In this document: piece after piece, positions 7,517-16,530 of the stretch
Layout: each line of letters opens with the position of its first letter
Position numbering within the stretch: position 1 is the first letter of the stretch
The notes under the pieces: model-generated
What the model saw: the letters and a program-made list of their open reading frames with translations, nothing else
Database searches by the model: none
What the model was told of the DNA's origin: nothing
Program-made: the position numbers and the translations under genes
NCBI GenBank assembly: GCA_020356105.1
Contig: CP070634.1
Span: forward strand, 2,791,816 to 2,824,567
DNA from: Rhodospirillales bacterium
Lineage (GTDB): Bacteria > Pseudomonadota > Alphaproteobacteria > UBA8366 > JADFVY01
Length of the DNA: 32,752 nt
Direction of reading: 5' to 3'

Positions 7517-8857
7517 ATGACCGAGGGCAGACGCCGGCGGGTTCTGATCATGGGCGCGGCCGGACGCGATTTCCATAATTTCAATGTCGTCTTCCGGACC
7601 GATCGTGCGCACGAAGTCGTCGCCTTCACGGCGGCGCAGATCCCCGGGATCGCCGGGCGGCGTTATCCGCCGTCCCTAGCGGGCCCGCTGTATCCCGACG
7701 GGATCGAGATCGTTGCGGAATCAGACCTTGCGGTCCAGTGCCGGGAGCTCGACGTCGACGAGGCTATCTTCGCCTACAGTGACGTCACCCATGAGGCGGT
7801 CATGCATGCGGCCTCGCGCGTGCTCGCGTCCGGCGCCGATTTCCGGCTGCTCGGGCCGGGCGCCTCGATGATAGTGGCGGACATCCCGGTCATCGCGATC
7901 TGTGCAGTGCGAACCGGTTGCGGCAAATCGCAGACCACGCGGCACCTCTCGCGCCTGCTGCGCGAACGCGGGCTCACGGCCGCCGTGCTGCGCCATCCGA
8001 TGCCCTATGGCGATCTCGAGCGCCAGGTCTGTCAGCGCTTCGCCGATCCGGCGGATTTGGACGCGGCCGACTGTACGATCGAGGAGCGCGAGGAATACGA
8101 AGCCCATATCGAGGACGGCAATGTCGTCTTTGCCGGCGTCGACTATGCCGAGATCGCCGCTGCCGCCGCAGCAGAGGCCGATTTGATCCTGTGGGACGGC
8201 GGCAACAATGACTTCCCGATGTTGCGACCCGATCTCCTGATCGTCCTGGCCGACGCGCTGCGTCCGGGCCAGGCGACCAGCCACCATCCGGGCGAGGCGG
8301 TGCTGCGGATGGCCGATCTCGTCGTCATCATGAAGACCGATTCGGCGCCGCCGGGGCAGGTCGCGGAGGTCGAGTCCGAGATCCGTGCCGTGCTGCCGGG
8401 CCGGCCGATCCTGCGCGCCGCCTCCCCGGTGCGGCTGGACGACCCGGCGGCAGTCGACGGCAAGCGCGTGCTGGTGGTCGAGGACGGGCCGACGATCACC
8501 CATGGGGGCATGCCGCACGGCGCGGGATTCATCGCGGCCTCGGCGCGGCCACGAGTGACCATCGTCGATCCGCGCGCCACGGCGACCGAGGAAATTGCGA
8601 AGGTGTATGGACAGTACCCCCATATCGGGCCGGTGCTGCCGGCCGTCGGCTACAGCCCGGCGCAAAGGGATGCGCTGCGGCGGACCATCGATGCGGCCCC
8701 GGCCGATGTCGTCGTGTCGGGCACGCCGATCGATTTGTCCCGTCTGGTCTCGGTCGAGAAGCCAGTCGTGCGGGCCCGCTATCGCTACGCCGATGCGGGA
8801 GAGCCGACGCTGGGGTCATGTCTTGACGCATTCCTTGATCAGCGGGGTCTGAGATGA
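7517..8857 (+). CDS. P-loop protein resembling cyclic 2,3-diphosphoglycerate synthetase
   Basis: This 446-residue protein starts at an ATG with an excellent AAGGAGG site; the frame is open further upstream, but those residues lack support. Residues 9-23 (VLIMGAAGRDFHNFN) match the N-terminal Rossmann-like strand of archaeal-type cyclic 2,3-diphosphoglycerate synthetases. A Walker A-like VRTGCGKS is at 131-138, with V in the place of the usual first G/A, followed by ILWDGGNND and VVIMKTDSA, which may serve as switch and base-recognition segments. Archaeal enzymes close 2,3-bisphosphoglycerate into a cyclic thermoprotectant using ATP, an unlikely role in this organism. The stop overlaps the carbamate kinase start at ATGA, so a role in carbamoyl-phosphate or carbamate metabolism is a reasonable inference. 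The true reaction is unknown. Confidence 0.82.
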   Translation: MTEGRRRRVLIMGAAGRDFHNFNVVFRTDRAHEVVAFTAAQIPGIAGRRYPPSLAGPLYPDGIEIVAESDLAVQCRELDVDEAIFAYSDVTHEAVMHAASRVLASGADFRLLGPGASMIVADIPVIAICAVRTGCGKSQTTRHLSRLLRERGLTAAVLRHPMPYGDLERQVCQRFADPADLDAADCTIEEREEYEAHIEDGNVVFAGVDYAEIAAAAAAEADLILWDGGNNDFPMLRPDLLIVLADALRPGQATSHHPGEAVLRMADLVVIMKTDSAPPGQVAEVESEIRAVLPGRPILRAASPVRLDDPAAVDGKRVLVVEDGPTITHGGMPHGAGFIAASARPRVTIVDPRATATEEIAKVYGQYPHIGPVLPAVGYSPAQRDALRRTIDAAPADVVVSGTPIDLSRLVSVEKPVVRARYRYADAGEPTLGSCLDAFLDQRGLR

Positions 8858-9771
8858 CGATCGTGATCGCTCTGGGCGGCAACGCGCTGCTGCAGCGGGG
8901 CGAACGGCCGGATGTCGCAACACAGGAGCGGAACATCGTGGCGGCCGCGCGCGAACTGGCCGCGCTCGCGGTCGACCATTCGCTTGTGGTCACCCACGGC
9001 AACGGCCCGCAGATCGGACTGCTTGCCCTTCAGGCCGAGAGCTGCAGGGATGCGCCGCCCTACCCGCTCGACGTGCTCGGCGCCGAGAGCGAAGGCCAGA
9101 TCGGATACCTGCTTGAAACCGCGTTGCGCAACGAGTTGCCGAACCGCGACATCGCAACGCTGCTGACCCAGATCGTCGTCGATCCCGTGGATCCGGCCTT
9201 CGGCGCGCCGACGAAACCGATCGGCCCGGTCTACGGGGCGGAACGGGCGCGGCGACTTGCGCAAGCGCGCGGCTGGCACGTCGCCCCGGACGGGGACGGA
9301 TTTCGCCGGATCGTCGCGTCGCCGCGACCGCAGCGGATCATAGAGATCGAGACGATCCGGCTCCTCGTCGCGCACGACATCCTCGTGGTCTGCGCCGGCG
9401 GCGGCGGGATCCCGGTCGTCGAGACCGACACCGGCTGGCACGGCGTCGAAGCGGTGATCGACAAGGACCTCTCGGCGGCGCTGCTGGCCCGTGACCTGGG
9501 TGCCGACGCCCTGCTGATGCTGACCGACGTGAATGCGGTCTATGCCGATTGGGACGGCGCCAGGGCCAGGCCGCTCAGCGCCGTCACCACAGTCATAATA
9601 CGCAATTACACCTTTGCGCCGGGAACGATGGGGCCCAAGGTCGAAGCCGCCATCGGCTTCGCCGAGGCGACGGGCCGTATGGCCGGCATCGGGCGGCTGC
9701 AGGACGCGGCGGCGATCCTGCGCGGCGCGGCGGGAACCCGGGTGACGAGGAGTCCCGCAAGTAAGAGCTAG
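8854..9771 (+). CDS. arcC: Carbamate kinase
   Basis: This 305-residue amino acid kinase-fold protein is near the usual 310 residues. Family segments are VIALGGNALLQRG at the N-terminus (4-16), THGNGPQIGLL (about 48-58), CAGGGGIPV, AVIDKDLSAALLA and TFAPGTMGPKVEAA near the C-terminus. Carbamate kinase interconverts carbamoyl phosphate plus ADP with carbamate plus ATP; in bacteria it usually makes ATP at the end of arginine, agmatine, allantoin or oxamate breakdown. None of the usual partner genes (arginine deiminase, ornithine or oxamate carbamoyltransferase) is in the window. Instead it overlaps by 4 bp the diphosphoglycerate synthetase-like gene, so the two are translationally coupled. The symbol reflects family membership, not a proven arginine deiminase pathway. 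Confidence 0.93.
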   Translation: MTIVIALGGNALLQRGERPDVATQERNIVAAARELAALAVDHSLVVTHGNGPQIGLLALQAESCRDAPPYPLDVLGAESEGQIGYLLETALRNELPNRDIATLLTQIVVDPVDPAFGAPTKPIGPVYGAERARRLAQARGWHVAPDGDGFRRIVASPRPQRIIEIETIRLLVAHDILVVCAGGGGIPVVETDTGWHGVEAVIDKDLSAALLARDLGADALLMLTDVNAVYADWDGARARPLSAVTTVIIRNYTFAPGTMGPKVEAAIGFAEATGRMAGIGRLQDAAAILRGAAGTRVTRSPASKS

Positions 9772-9782
9772 AGCGCGACCCG

Positions 9783-9809
9783 CCGACCCGGGCCTGCCTG
9801 ACGGGTCGG
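9783..9809 (+). terminator. Strong hairpin 11 bp after carbamate kinase
   Basis: CCGACCCG (9783-9790) and CGGGTCGG (9802-9809) are perfect 8-bp arms with an 11-nt loop, directly after the arcC stop. The stem is very GC-rich but lacks a T-run, so it may terminate transcription or protect the mRNA 3' end. Confidence 0.5.
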
Positions 9810-9810
9810 A

Positions 9811-9913
9811 CCTCATGCTTCGAGACGGCGCCGCGCGCCTCCTCGGCATGAGGTTCCAGCGTATGTGCGCTCATCCTGAGGAGGTTACGAAGCAGCCGTC
9901 TCGAAGGGTGAGG
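9811..9913. repeat. Composite BIME-like element, copy 1 (two opposed palindromic units)
   Basis: The first unit, 9811-9853, is bounded by CCTCATGC and GCATGAGG and carries CTTCGAGACG on the + strand. After a 15-nt spacer the second unit, 9869-9913, carries the reverse-oriented words CTGAGGAG and GTCTCGAAGGGTGAGG. Unit starts are 58 bp apart, exactly as in the second copy at 23428-23528. Such palindromic repeats are common in intergenic DNA of alphaproteobacteria. It fills most of the 195-bp gap between the convergent arcC and ABC-ATPase genes; apart from the hairpin at 9783-9809, nothing else is seen there. Confidence 0.75.
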
Positions 9914-9966
9914 TCGCGCTGCGGGGACCGGTTCACTTGGACGGGAATTGCCCCGGGCCCGGCGGG

Positions 9967-11643
9967 CTACTGATCGGCGCTTTCCATGACCTTCTCGCCG
10001 CGGGCCTTGCGGGCCGCGCGATCGGCAAGGAGATCGTCGAGCCAGTCCGGATCCATCTCCGGCACCGACGACAGCAGAAGGTCGGTGTAGGGATCGTGCG
10101 GCGGGGTGAAGATATCCGCCTTGCCGCCCTGCTCGACCACCTTGCCCTCAAGCATCACCACCACCTCGTCGGAGATCGCCCGGACCGTCGCCAGATCGTG
10201 GGTGATGAACAGATAGGTGACGCCGAGCTCGTCCTGGAGGCGCTGCAGCAGCTTGAGGATCTCCTCGGCGACCAGCTGGTCGAGCGCCGAGGTCACCTCG
10301 TCGCAGATGATCAGCTCCGGCTCGGCGGCGAGCGCGCGGGCGATGCAGATGCGCTGCTTCTGCCCGCCGGACAGCTCTCCGGGGAGGCGGTCGATGAACT
10401 CGTCCGGGTCCATCTCGATCATCTGCAAGAGCTCGCGGGTTCGCTTCTCCCGCTCCGCGCCCTTCAGCCCGAGATAGAAGCCGAGCGGCCGGCCGATGAC
10501 GTCGCGGATCCGCTGCCGCGGGTTAAGGGCCGTATCCGGCATCTGATAGATCATCTGGGCGTGGCGCAGCTGGTCCCGGTTGCGGTTCTTGTAGGAGGCC
10601 GGCAACTCCTCGCCGTTGAACAGGACGGAGCCTTCGCTTGGCGGCAGCAGCCCGGTGATGACGCGGGCGAGCGTGCTTTTGCCGCTGCCCGATTCGCCGA
10701 CCACGGCAACGGTGCGGCCGCGCCCCACCTTGACACTAACATCGTCCAGGACGATCACCTGGCCGCCATAGCTCGCGGTCACATTGCGCACTTCCAGCAG
10801 CGGCACCGGCGATTCGTCCGGCGGCGCCTCCTCCTTGCGGTAGGAGCGCACCGCGAGGAGCTGGCGGGTATACGTCTCCTTAGGATCGGCGAGCATTCCA
10901 CGGGCGTTGCCCTCCTCGATCAGGTCGCCGTAGCGCAGCACCATGATCCGGTCCGCCATCTGCGCCACCACCGCGAGATCGTGGGTGATATAGATCGCCG
11001 CTGTGTTGAACTCCTCGACGACGTCCTTGATCGCCGCCAGCACCTCGATCTGGGTGGTGACATCGAGCGCCGTGGTCGGCTCGTCGAAGATGATAAGATC
11101 CGGGTGACAGGCCATCGCCATGGCCGTCATCGCCCGCTGCAACTGCCCACCCGAGACCTGGTGCGGATAGCGAAAGCCGATGCTCTCGGGATCGGGCAGG
11201 CGGAGACGGCGATAGAGCTCCATCGCCTCTCGTTCTGCCTCTGCCTTTGGCTTCACGCCGTGCTGGACCGGCGCCTCGGTATACTGATCGATCAATTTGT
11301 GCGCCGGATTGAAGGCGGCGGCCGCGCTCTGCGCCACATAGGCGATGCGCGAGCCCCGCAGTTTGCGGAGCTGTTCATCCGACGCGGCGCGCAGATCCAT
11401 GCCGTCGAACAGGATGGTGCCGCCGGTGATGCGGCAGCCGGGCCGGGCGAAGCCCATGCTGGCGATGCCGATGGTCGATTTGCCGGCGCCGGATTCGCCG
11501 ATCAGACCCAGCACCTCGCCCCGCCGCAGCGTCACGTCGACGCCGTGGACGATCTCGTTCCACTGATCTTCGGATTGGCCCTCGATGCGCAGTCCGCGCA
11601 TCTCCAGCAGCACATCTCCCTTGCCAGCGTCGCTATTTCTCAT
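9967..11643 (-). CDS. Peptide-type ABC transporter, two fused ATPase domains (DppD-DppF-like)
   Basis: This 558-residue protein carries two complete nucleotide-binding domains. Domain 1 has Walker A GESGAGKST (49-57), signature SGGQLQR (about 164-170) and Walker B LIIFDEPT (183-190). Domain 2 has Walker A GESGSGKST (316-324), signature LSGGQKQR (424-431) and Walker B LIICDEVT (444-451). Each is followed by the ITHD switch histidine. The layout is that of the fused ATPases (GsiA/YejF type) that power opine, peptide, nickel or glutathione importers. The ATG overlaps the stop of the upstream permease by 11 bp, so it is the last gene of a transporter operon and should sit at the inner face of the cytoplasmic membrane bound to the two permeases. 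Confidence 0.95.
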   Translation of the reverse strand: MRNSDAGKGDVLLEMRGLRIEGQSEDQWNEIVHGVDVTLRRGEVLGLIGESGAGKSTIGIASMGFARPGCRITGGTILFDGMDLRAASDEQLRKLRGSRIAYVAQSAAAAFNPAHKLIDQYTEAPVQHGVKPKAEAEREAMELYRRLRLPDPESIGFRYPHQVSGGQLQRAMTAMAMACHPDLIIFDEPTTALDVTTQIEVLAAIKDVVEEFNTAAIYITHDLAVVAQMADRIMVLRYGDLIEEGNARGMLADPKETYTRQLLAVRSYRKEEAPPDESPVPLLEVRNVTASYGGQVIVLDDVSVKVGRGRTVAVVGESGSGKSTLARVITGLLPPSEGSVLFNGEELPASYKNRNRDQLRHAQMIYQMPDTALNPRQRIRDVIGRPLGFYLGLKGAEREKRTRELLQMIEMDPDEFIDRLPGELSGGQKQRICIARALAAEPELIICDEVTSALDQLVAEEILKLLQRLQDELGVTYLFITHDLATVRAISDEVVVMLEGKVVEQGGKADIFTPPHDPYTDLLLSSVPEMDPDWLDDLLADRAARKARGEKVMESADQ

Positions 11644-12469
11644 CGCGAATACCGCTCGTCTTGTGCAGGAACCAGTCGACCACGAAGTTGACGCCGACCG
11701 TGAGCAGGGCGATCGCGCCGGCGGGAAGCAGCGGCGTCGGGTCGGCGAAGCTAATCAATGTCCGCATGTCGCGCACCATGCTGGCCCAGTCGGCCAAGGG
11801 CGGCTTAATACCGAGGCCGAGAAAGCTGAGCGCGCTGATGAACAAGAACACGAAACAGAAGCGCAGGCCGAACTCGGCGACCAGCGGCGGCAACGAATTG
11901 GGCAGGATCTCGCGGGTTATAATCCACCATGTCCCCTCGCCGCGAAGCCGGGCCGCCTCGACGAAATCAAGCACGACGATGTTCATCGACACGGCGCGGG
12001 CGAGACGGAACACGCGCGTCGAGTCCAGGACGGCGATGACGACGATCAGCACCGGGATCGAGGTGCCGGTGATGGTCAGGATCAGCAGCGCGAAGATCAG
12101 GGTCGGGATTGCCATCAGCACATCGACCATCCGCCCGAGAAGCTGATCGACCCAGCCGCCCAGCGTGGTCGCCACCAGGCCGAACACGCCGCCGATCAGG
12201 AACGCGAGGCAGGTCGTCACAAAGGCGATGCCGATGGTATTGCGGGCGCCATAGATCAGGCGCGTGAGCATGTCCCGGCCGAGATTGTCGGTCCCGAGGA
12301 TGAAGCCCTCCTCGCCGCGCGGCAGGAACTCCGGACCGACGATCTCGGATTCCCCGTAGGGCGCCAGCACCGGCGCGAATAGCGCAACGAAGACGTATAA
12401 CGCAATAACCAGCAGCCCGAAGATCGCGGTGGGCGGCGCCGATTTCAGCAGTTTCCAAAAACGTTCCAT
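11633..12469 (-). CDS. ABC transporter permease, DppC/OppC-like
   Basis: This 278-residue inner-membrane permease has about six hydrophobic segments. GTDNLGRDMLTRLIYGAR (about 59-76) is the diagnostic DppC/OppC loop, and the cytoplasmic EAA loop that contacts the ATPase reads FVEAARLRGEGTWWIITREI. The ATG at 12469 follows GGCAGGAA and gives the usual N-terminal cytoplasmic helix; the frame stays open to 12529, but those 20 residues overlap the upstream gene and look spurious. The start lies 13 bp after the DppB-like stop and the gene overlaps the ATPase gene at its end. It pairs with the DppB-like permease to form the channel; the substrate must be judged from the binding protein and neighbouring enzymes. 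Confidence 0.94.
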   Translation of the reverse strand: MERFWKLLKSAPPTAIFGLLVIALYVFVALFAPVLAPYGESEIVGPEFLPRGEEGFILGTDNLGRDMLTRLIYGARNTIGIAFVTTCLAFLIGGVFGLVATTLGGWVDQLLGRMVDVLMAIPTLIFALLILTITGTSIPVLIVVIAVLDSTRVFRLARAVSMNIVVLDFVEAARLRGEGTWWIITREILPNSLPPLVAEFGLRFCFVFLFISALSFLGLGIKPPLADWASMVRDMRTLISFADPTPLLPAGAIALLTVGVNFVVDWFLHKTSGIRDEK

Positions 12470-12482
12470 TTCCTGCCGCCGC

Positions 12483-13439
12483 CTATTTGGGATGCATGAG
12501 TCTGGGGTTGCTGAGAATCGACAGCACATCGGCGGTCAGATTCAGCAGGATGTAGGTCGCGGCGAAGATGAGGCAGCACGCCTGCACCACCGGGAAGTCA
12601 CGCTTGATCACCGAGTCAACGAAGTACTGGCCCAACCCCGGATAAGCGAACACCACCTCGACCACCACGACACCTACGACGAGATAGGCGAGGTTGATGA
12701 CGATCACGTTGATGATCGGCGCCAGCGCGTTGGGCAGCGCGTGGTGAATGATGATCCGGGAGCGGCTGATGCCCTTGAGCATCGCCATCTCGATATAGGG
12801 GCTGGCGAGCAGATTGATGATCGCGGCGCGGGTCATGCGCATCATGTGGGCGACGACGACAAGGGTCAGGGTCAGTGCGGGCAGCATGACCCGGTAGACA
12901 TGCTCCCAGAAGCCGAGGTCGGCACTGACATTCGAGATGCTCGGGAATATGTTCGCCTGGACCGCCAGAAACAGGATCAGGATGTACCCGACGAAGAATT
13001 CCGGGAACGAGATCGCCGTCAGGGTCACGACGTTGATCGCGCGGTCGAACAAGGTGTTGCGGTAGAGCGCCGCCAGCACGCCGAGGCTCACCGCCAGCGG
13101 CACCGCGATGACCGCGGCGGTCGCGGCGAGGAACAACGTGTTGGCGAACCGCACGCCGATCAGCCCGGAGATCTCGCGCTGGTTGGCCAGCGATCGGCCG
13201 AAATCGCCCTGCAGCATCCCGCCCAGCCAGTCGAGATAGCGCGTGTGCGGCGGCAGATCGAGGCCGACCTCACGGCGGAACGCCGCCACCGTCTCGGGCG
13301 TTGCCGCCTGGCCGAGGATCGCTTCGGCCAGATCGCCCGGCAGCAGCTCGACGCCGAGAAAGATGATCAGCGATACGACGAAGAGGGTAAGGAAGCCCAG
13401 CGCCAGGCGCTGGGCCACCATCTTGAGAATTTTCGCCAT
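12483..13439 (-). CDS. ABC transporter permease, DppB/OppB-like
   Basis: This 318-residue permease has the typical DppB plan: an N-terminal helix (RLALGFLTLFVVSLIIFLG), a long periplasmic loop with LPGDLAEAILGQAATPETVA, and then five more membrane segments. The EAA-type loop YIEMAMLKGISRSRIIIHHA precedes the last helices and contacts the ATPase. The start at 13439 lies 18 bp after the binding-protein stop and the stop lies 13 bp before the DppC-like start, so the three genes form one tightly packed operon. It forms half of the membrane channel with the DppC-like permease. There is no sign of truncation or unusual residues. Confidence 0.94.
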   Translation of the reverse strand: MAKILKMVAQRLALGFLTLFVVSLIIFLGVELLPGDLAEAILGQAATPETVAAFRREVGLDLPPHTRYLDWLGGMLQGDFGRSLANQREISGLIGVRFANTLFLAATAAVIAVPLAVSLGVLAALYRNTLFDRAINVVTLTAISFPEFFVGYILILFLAVQANIFPSISNVSADLGFWEHVYRVMLPALTLTLVVVAHMMRMTRAAIINLLASPYIEMAMLKGISRSRIIIHHALPNALAPIINVIVINLAYLVVGVVVVEVVFAYPGLGQYFVDSVIKRDFPVVQACCLIFAATYILLNLTADVLSILSNPRLMHPK

Positions 13440-13457
13440 CGGCCCGGAACGCCCGAA

Positions 13458-15044
13458 TCAGGCGAACCACCACCGCTCGATCGCACGGAAGCCGTCCATG
13501 CTCCAGTTGGCCCCGAGCTTGTCGTGCTGCAGCTTCGTCGAGATGCCCATGACGTAGTTGGCGAACATCGGCACCACGACGCCGCCCTCGTCGCTGACGA
13601 TCTTCTGCAGCTCGAAATACATCTGGCGGCGCTTCGCCTCGTCGAGCTCGGCGCGGGCCTGGACCAGGACCTGGTTGAACCGCTCGTGGGTCCAGTAGGT
13701 ATCGTTCCACGGCACGCCCGCGGCATAGGCCGTCGAGAACATCCAGTCCTCGGTCGGACGGCCGCCCCAGTACACCGCGCACCACGGTTTCTTGAGCCAG
13801 ACGTTCGACCAGTAGCCGTCGTTCGGCTCGCGCACGACGTTGATGTCGATGCCAGCCTTGGCCGCGTGCTCCTTGTACAGGACCGCGGCGTCCACGGCAC
13901 CGGGGAAGGCCGCGTCGGCGGCGCTGAGATCGACCTTGAGGCTCGAAAGCCCGGCCTCTTTCAGATGGAACTTGGCCTTGTCGGGATCGTATTGGCGCTG
14001 CTCCAGATCATCCGCGTGGAAGCGGTTGGACCGGCCGATCGGATGATCGTTGCCGACCACGCCATGGCCACGCAGGATGGTCTTGACCAGGGCCTCGCGA
14101 TCGATCGCGTATTTCAGGGCGAGGCGCACATGATTGTCGGTGAACGGGTCGGTGTCGGTGCGCATCGCGAAGGTGTAGTGCTGCGTGCCGCTGACCTCCT
14201 CGATGCGGATGTTACGGTTGCGCTTCAAAAGATGCGCGGTCTTCAGGTCGACCCGGTCCATCGCATCGATTTCGCCGGTGGTCAGCGCATTGGTGCGCGC
14301 GGCGACATCGAGGATCGCCAGAACCTCGGCACCATCGAAATGGGCGCGGTCGCTCTTCCAGTAGTTGGGATGGCGCTTGAGCGCCGTGCGCACGCCCGGC
14401 TCGTAACTCTCGACCATGTAACCGCCGTTGCCGACGCCCGACATCGGGTCGAGCTTGCCGTCCTTGGCCGGCAGGATGGCGACATGATAGTCGCTGAGGA
14501 TAAAGGGGAAGTCGGCATTGCCGGTCTTCAGCTTGAACACGACCGTGTCCTTGCCGTCGGCCGTAACCTCGGCAATCGGGTCGAGAATGGCCTTCGCCGC
14601 CGATTTCGAATCCTCGCCGAGATGGTGGTTGATCGAGGCGATCACATCACCCGAATCCATCGTCTTGCCGTTGTGGAACTCGACGCCCTGGCGCAGCTTG
14701 AAGGTCCAGGTGGCGGCGTCCGGGGTGACGTCCCAGGATTCGGCGAGCTCGGGAACGATATCGCCGCTGGCGGCGACCTCGGTCAGCTTGTTGTAGACCG
14801 CGCCCCCGACCGTCTGCATATACAGGTTCTCGAAGGTTCCCGGATCGAGCGAGTCGGTGGTCGACCCGTGCCCGATGCCGAGCCGCAACGTGCCGCCCTT
14901 CTTCGGTGTCGCCGCGAGCGCACTGCCCGCCATCGACGTTGCCAGCGCCGTCGAGGCGCCGAGCGCCGTCGCAAGTTGCATGAAACGCCGCCGCGTCAGC
15001 TTCCCTGCAGCCAGCATCTGTTGGTATTCGTTCAATTCACGCAT
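13458..15044 (-). CDS. Periplasmic solute-binding protein of peptide-type ABC importer (SBP_bac_5), Tat-exported
   Basis: This 528-residue protein starts at the ATG at 15044, preceded by GGGAGG. The N-terminus has a twin-arginine signal: RRRFMQLATALG (18-29), a hydrophobic stretch, and a cleavage site likely after ALA near residue 45. The mature protein begins with KKGGTLRLGIGHG, typical of family 5 binding proteins, and contains the hallmark region VYNKLTE...DIVPELAESWDV...WTFKLRQGVEFHNGKTMDS. Family 5 proteins bind peptides, opines, nickel-chelates, glycosides or sugar oligomers. It heads the permease and ATPase genes and lies downstream of two enolase-superfamily genes on the same strand, so an acidic sugar-like ligand is possible. 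The ligand cannot be named from sequence alone. Confidence 0.93.
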   Translation of the reverse strand: MRELNEYQQMLAAGKLTRRRFMQLATALGASTALATSMAGSALAATPKKGGTLRLGIGHGSTTDSLDPGTFENLYMQTVGGAVYNKLTEVAASGDIVPELAESWDVTPDAATWTFKLRQGVEFHNGKTMDSGDVIASINHHLGEDSKSAAKAILDPIAEVTADGKDTVVFKLKTGNADFPFILSDYHVAILPAKDGKLDPMSGVGNGGYMVESYEPGVRTALKRHPNYWKSDRAHFDGAEVLAILDVAARTNALTTGEIDAMDRVDLKTAHLLKRNRNIRIEEVSGTQHYTFAMRTDTDPFTDNHVRLALKYAIDREALVKTILRGHGVVGNDHPIGRSNRFHADDLEQRQYDPDKAKFHLKEAGLSSLKVDLSAADAAFPGAVDAAVLYKEHAAKAGIDINVVREPNDGYWSNVWLKKPWCAVYWGGRPTEDWMFSTAYAAGVPWNDTYWTHERFNQVLVQARAELDEAKRRQMYFELQKIVSDEGGVVVPMFANYVMGISTKLQHDKLGANWSMDGFRAIERWWFA

Positions 15045-15339
15045 GTTGGTAAGCCTCCCAAGCTTTTTTGCCTGCGGTTCCAGGCCCGGCCGTCGGATGG
15101 CGCTGTTGGGGACAACGACGACGCGTGTCGATCGACCGGACCGCTCTCCCATTTATCTGCGATATATTGTTCTACGATCGGCGGGATAACGCAAACACTC
15201 TATGGCGATATGCCGGTGAAGCGCAATCTGTGCGGGTTTGTCAAAGATTAAATGCCTTCTGTACGTGTATTTCCCGCCTGGCGTGCCAGAATTCTGCATG
15301 CGCGCAGCGTTGGGTCCGGCGAGATGCCGTGCGCCCGAT
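15045..15339 (-). promoter_or_regulatory. 295-bp leader between dehydratase gene and transporter operon
   Basis: No gene is seen here. The region holds a short inverted repeat, CTGGC-GT-GCCAG (15278-15289), that could mark the end of the upstream transcript. On the - strand there is a perfect TTGACA (15239-15244) without a convincing -10 partner, and TTGCGT followed after 17 bp by AACAAT, next to an AT-rich stretch near 15165-15175. A separate promoter for the binding-protein operon is therefore likely but not pinned down. GGGAGG near 15053-15058 is the ribosome-binding site. Confidence 0.4.
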
Positions 15340-16530
15340 CTACAACGGCGAGCCGACCATCTCCAGATGCAGGGCGGTTCCCTCGTACGAATGCGCCGCC
15401 GCCACCTTCTCGTCCAGCTCGACCCCGAGGCCCGGTTCCGCGGGCGGGATGACATAGCCGTCTTCCCAGCGGATCGGCGTCTTCAGAATCTCGGCGTGAA
15501 AGCCGTCCCAGCGCTCGATGCCCTCGAGAATGAGAAAATTCGGAGAGCAAGCCGCGAGCTGGATGTTCGCCGCCCCCTCGACCGGGCCGCAATACAGGTG
15601 CGGCGCGATCTGCGCGTAATGGGCTTCGGCCATGCCCGCGATCTTCTTCGCCTCCATGAGGCCGCCGACTCGTCCCAGCGCCGGTTGCAGGATCGACGCG
15701 GCGCCGGTTTCCAGCACACGGGCGAACTCGTACTTGGTGCAGAGCCGCTCACCCGTGGCAACAGGAATGGAGGTGGCGCGCGCCACCTTGGCCATCTCCT
15801 CCGGCATCTCAGGTGGCACCGGCTCCTCGAACCACAGTGGATCATAGGGCTCCAGACGTCTTGCGAGGCGGATCGCCCCGGCGGGCGTGTACTGCCCGTG
15901 GGTGCCGAACAGCAGGTCGGCCTTCATGCCTACCGCGCCACGGATCGCCTTGACGAAGCACTCCGACCGTGCGAGCGCCTCCTGGCCGGGCTGGCGTGGA
16001 TCGAACGCGCTGTAGGGTCCGGCCGGGTCGAACTTCACGGCGGTAAAGCCTTGCGCGACATAGGCCGCGGCGCGCTCGGCGGACAGGTCGGGGTCGGCAT
16101 AGATGCGGTCGTCCTGACCCGCCTCGATGTCGGGGTAGATATAGGTGTAGCTGCGCAGCCTCTCGTGGACGCGGCCGCCCAGCAGCTCGTAAACCGGCTT
16201 CCCGGACGCCTTGCCGACGATGTCCCAGCAGGCCATCTCGATGCCGCTTAGTACCGAGACGAGCGAGAGGTCCGGCCGCAAAGTGTAGCCGGAGCCGTAG
16301 ACGCGGCGCCACAGTGCCTCGATATGGAATGGATCGGCGCCGACGGCATGGCGTTCGCAGACATCTTCGATCATGCGCGCAACCACATGCGGGCTGAAAG
16401 TCGCGGCATAGACCTCGCCGATCCCCTCGATGCCGTTATCGGTCGTGAGCTTGACGAAAATGAAATAACGTCCGCCGAAATGCGGCGGCGGGTTGCCGAC
16501 GACGAAGGTGCTGAACTCGCTTATCTTCAT
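15340..16530 (-). CDS. Enolase-superfamily sugar-acid dehydratase-like protein (MR/MLE family)
   Basis: This 396-residue protein starts at the ATG at 16530, which overlaps the upstream stop as ATGA. The N-terminal capping domain (1-125) is followed by a barrel with K166 (in VKFDP), metal ligands D205, E235/E236 (FEEP) and E261 (GER), and H311 (PHLY). FGTHGQ (208-213) places H211 in the region where mannonate- and galactonate-type dehydratases have an extra acid/base His. The usual QPD Asp that partners the C-terminal His is Ala here ([10 protein letters not shown]284). Family members abstract a proton alpha to a carboxylate, commonly dehydrating aldonic acids. It is co-transcribed with a second family member and lies upstream of an ABC importer, which suggests uptake and dehydration of an acid sugar. 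The substrate is unknown. Confidence 0.88.
   Translation of the reverse strand: MKISEFSTFVVGNPPPHFGGRYFIFVKLTTDNGIEGIGEVYAATFSPHVVARMIEDVCERHAVGADPFHIEALWRRVYGSGYTLRPDLSLVSVLSGIEMACWDIVGKASGKPVYELLGGRVHERLRSYTYIYPDIEAGQDDRIYADPDLSAERAAAYVAQGFTAVKFDPAGPYSAFDPRQPGQEALARSECFVKAIRGAVGMKADLLFGTHGQYTPAGAIRLARRLEPYDPLWFEEPVPPEMPEEMAKVARATSIPVATGERLCTKYEFARVLETGAASILQPALGRVGGLMEAKKIAGMAEAHYAQIAPHLYCGPVEGAANIQLAACSPNFLILEGIERWDGFHAEILKTPIRWEDGYVIPPAEPGLGVELDEKVAAAHSYEGTALHLEMVGSPL

Noticed and set aside
7381..7629. Possible 83-residue N-terminal extension of the GMC oxidoreductase
   Set aside because: It would overlap the divergent P-loop gene and its ribosome-binding site, and family proteins start just before the GxGxxG strand.
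9772..9966. The palindromic units as a CRISPR array or insertion-sequence end
   Set aside because: There are only two unlike units per locus, no regular repeat-spacer pattern, no cas or transposase gene and no target duplication.
9937..11691. A 584-codon + strand open frame opposite the double-ATPase gene
   Set aside because: The - strand frame has both complete sets of ABC motifs; the + strand product is low-complexity shadow sequence.
15216..15244. TTGACA at 15239-15244 as a full promoter for the transporter operon
   Set aside because: At 16-18 bp spacing the -10 positions are GC-rich (CTTCAC region), so only the -35-like word is present.
12429..15251. A 940-codon open frame on the + strand, antisense to the permease and binding-protein genes
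   Set aside because: It lies opposite three clear transporter genes; its His-, Arg- and Asp-rich translation has no domain and is the usual GC-rich shadow.
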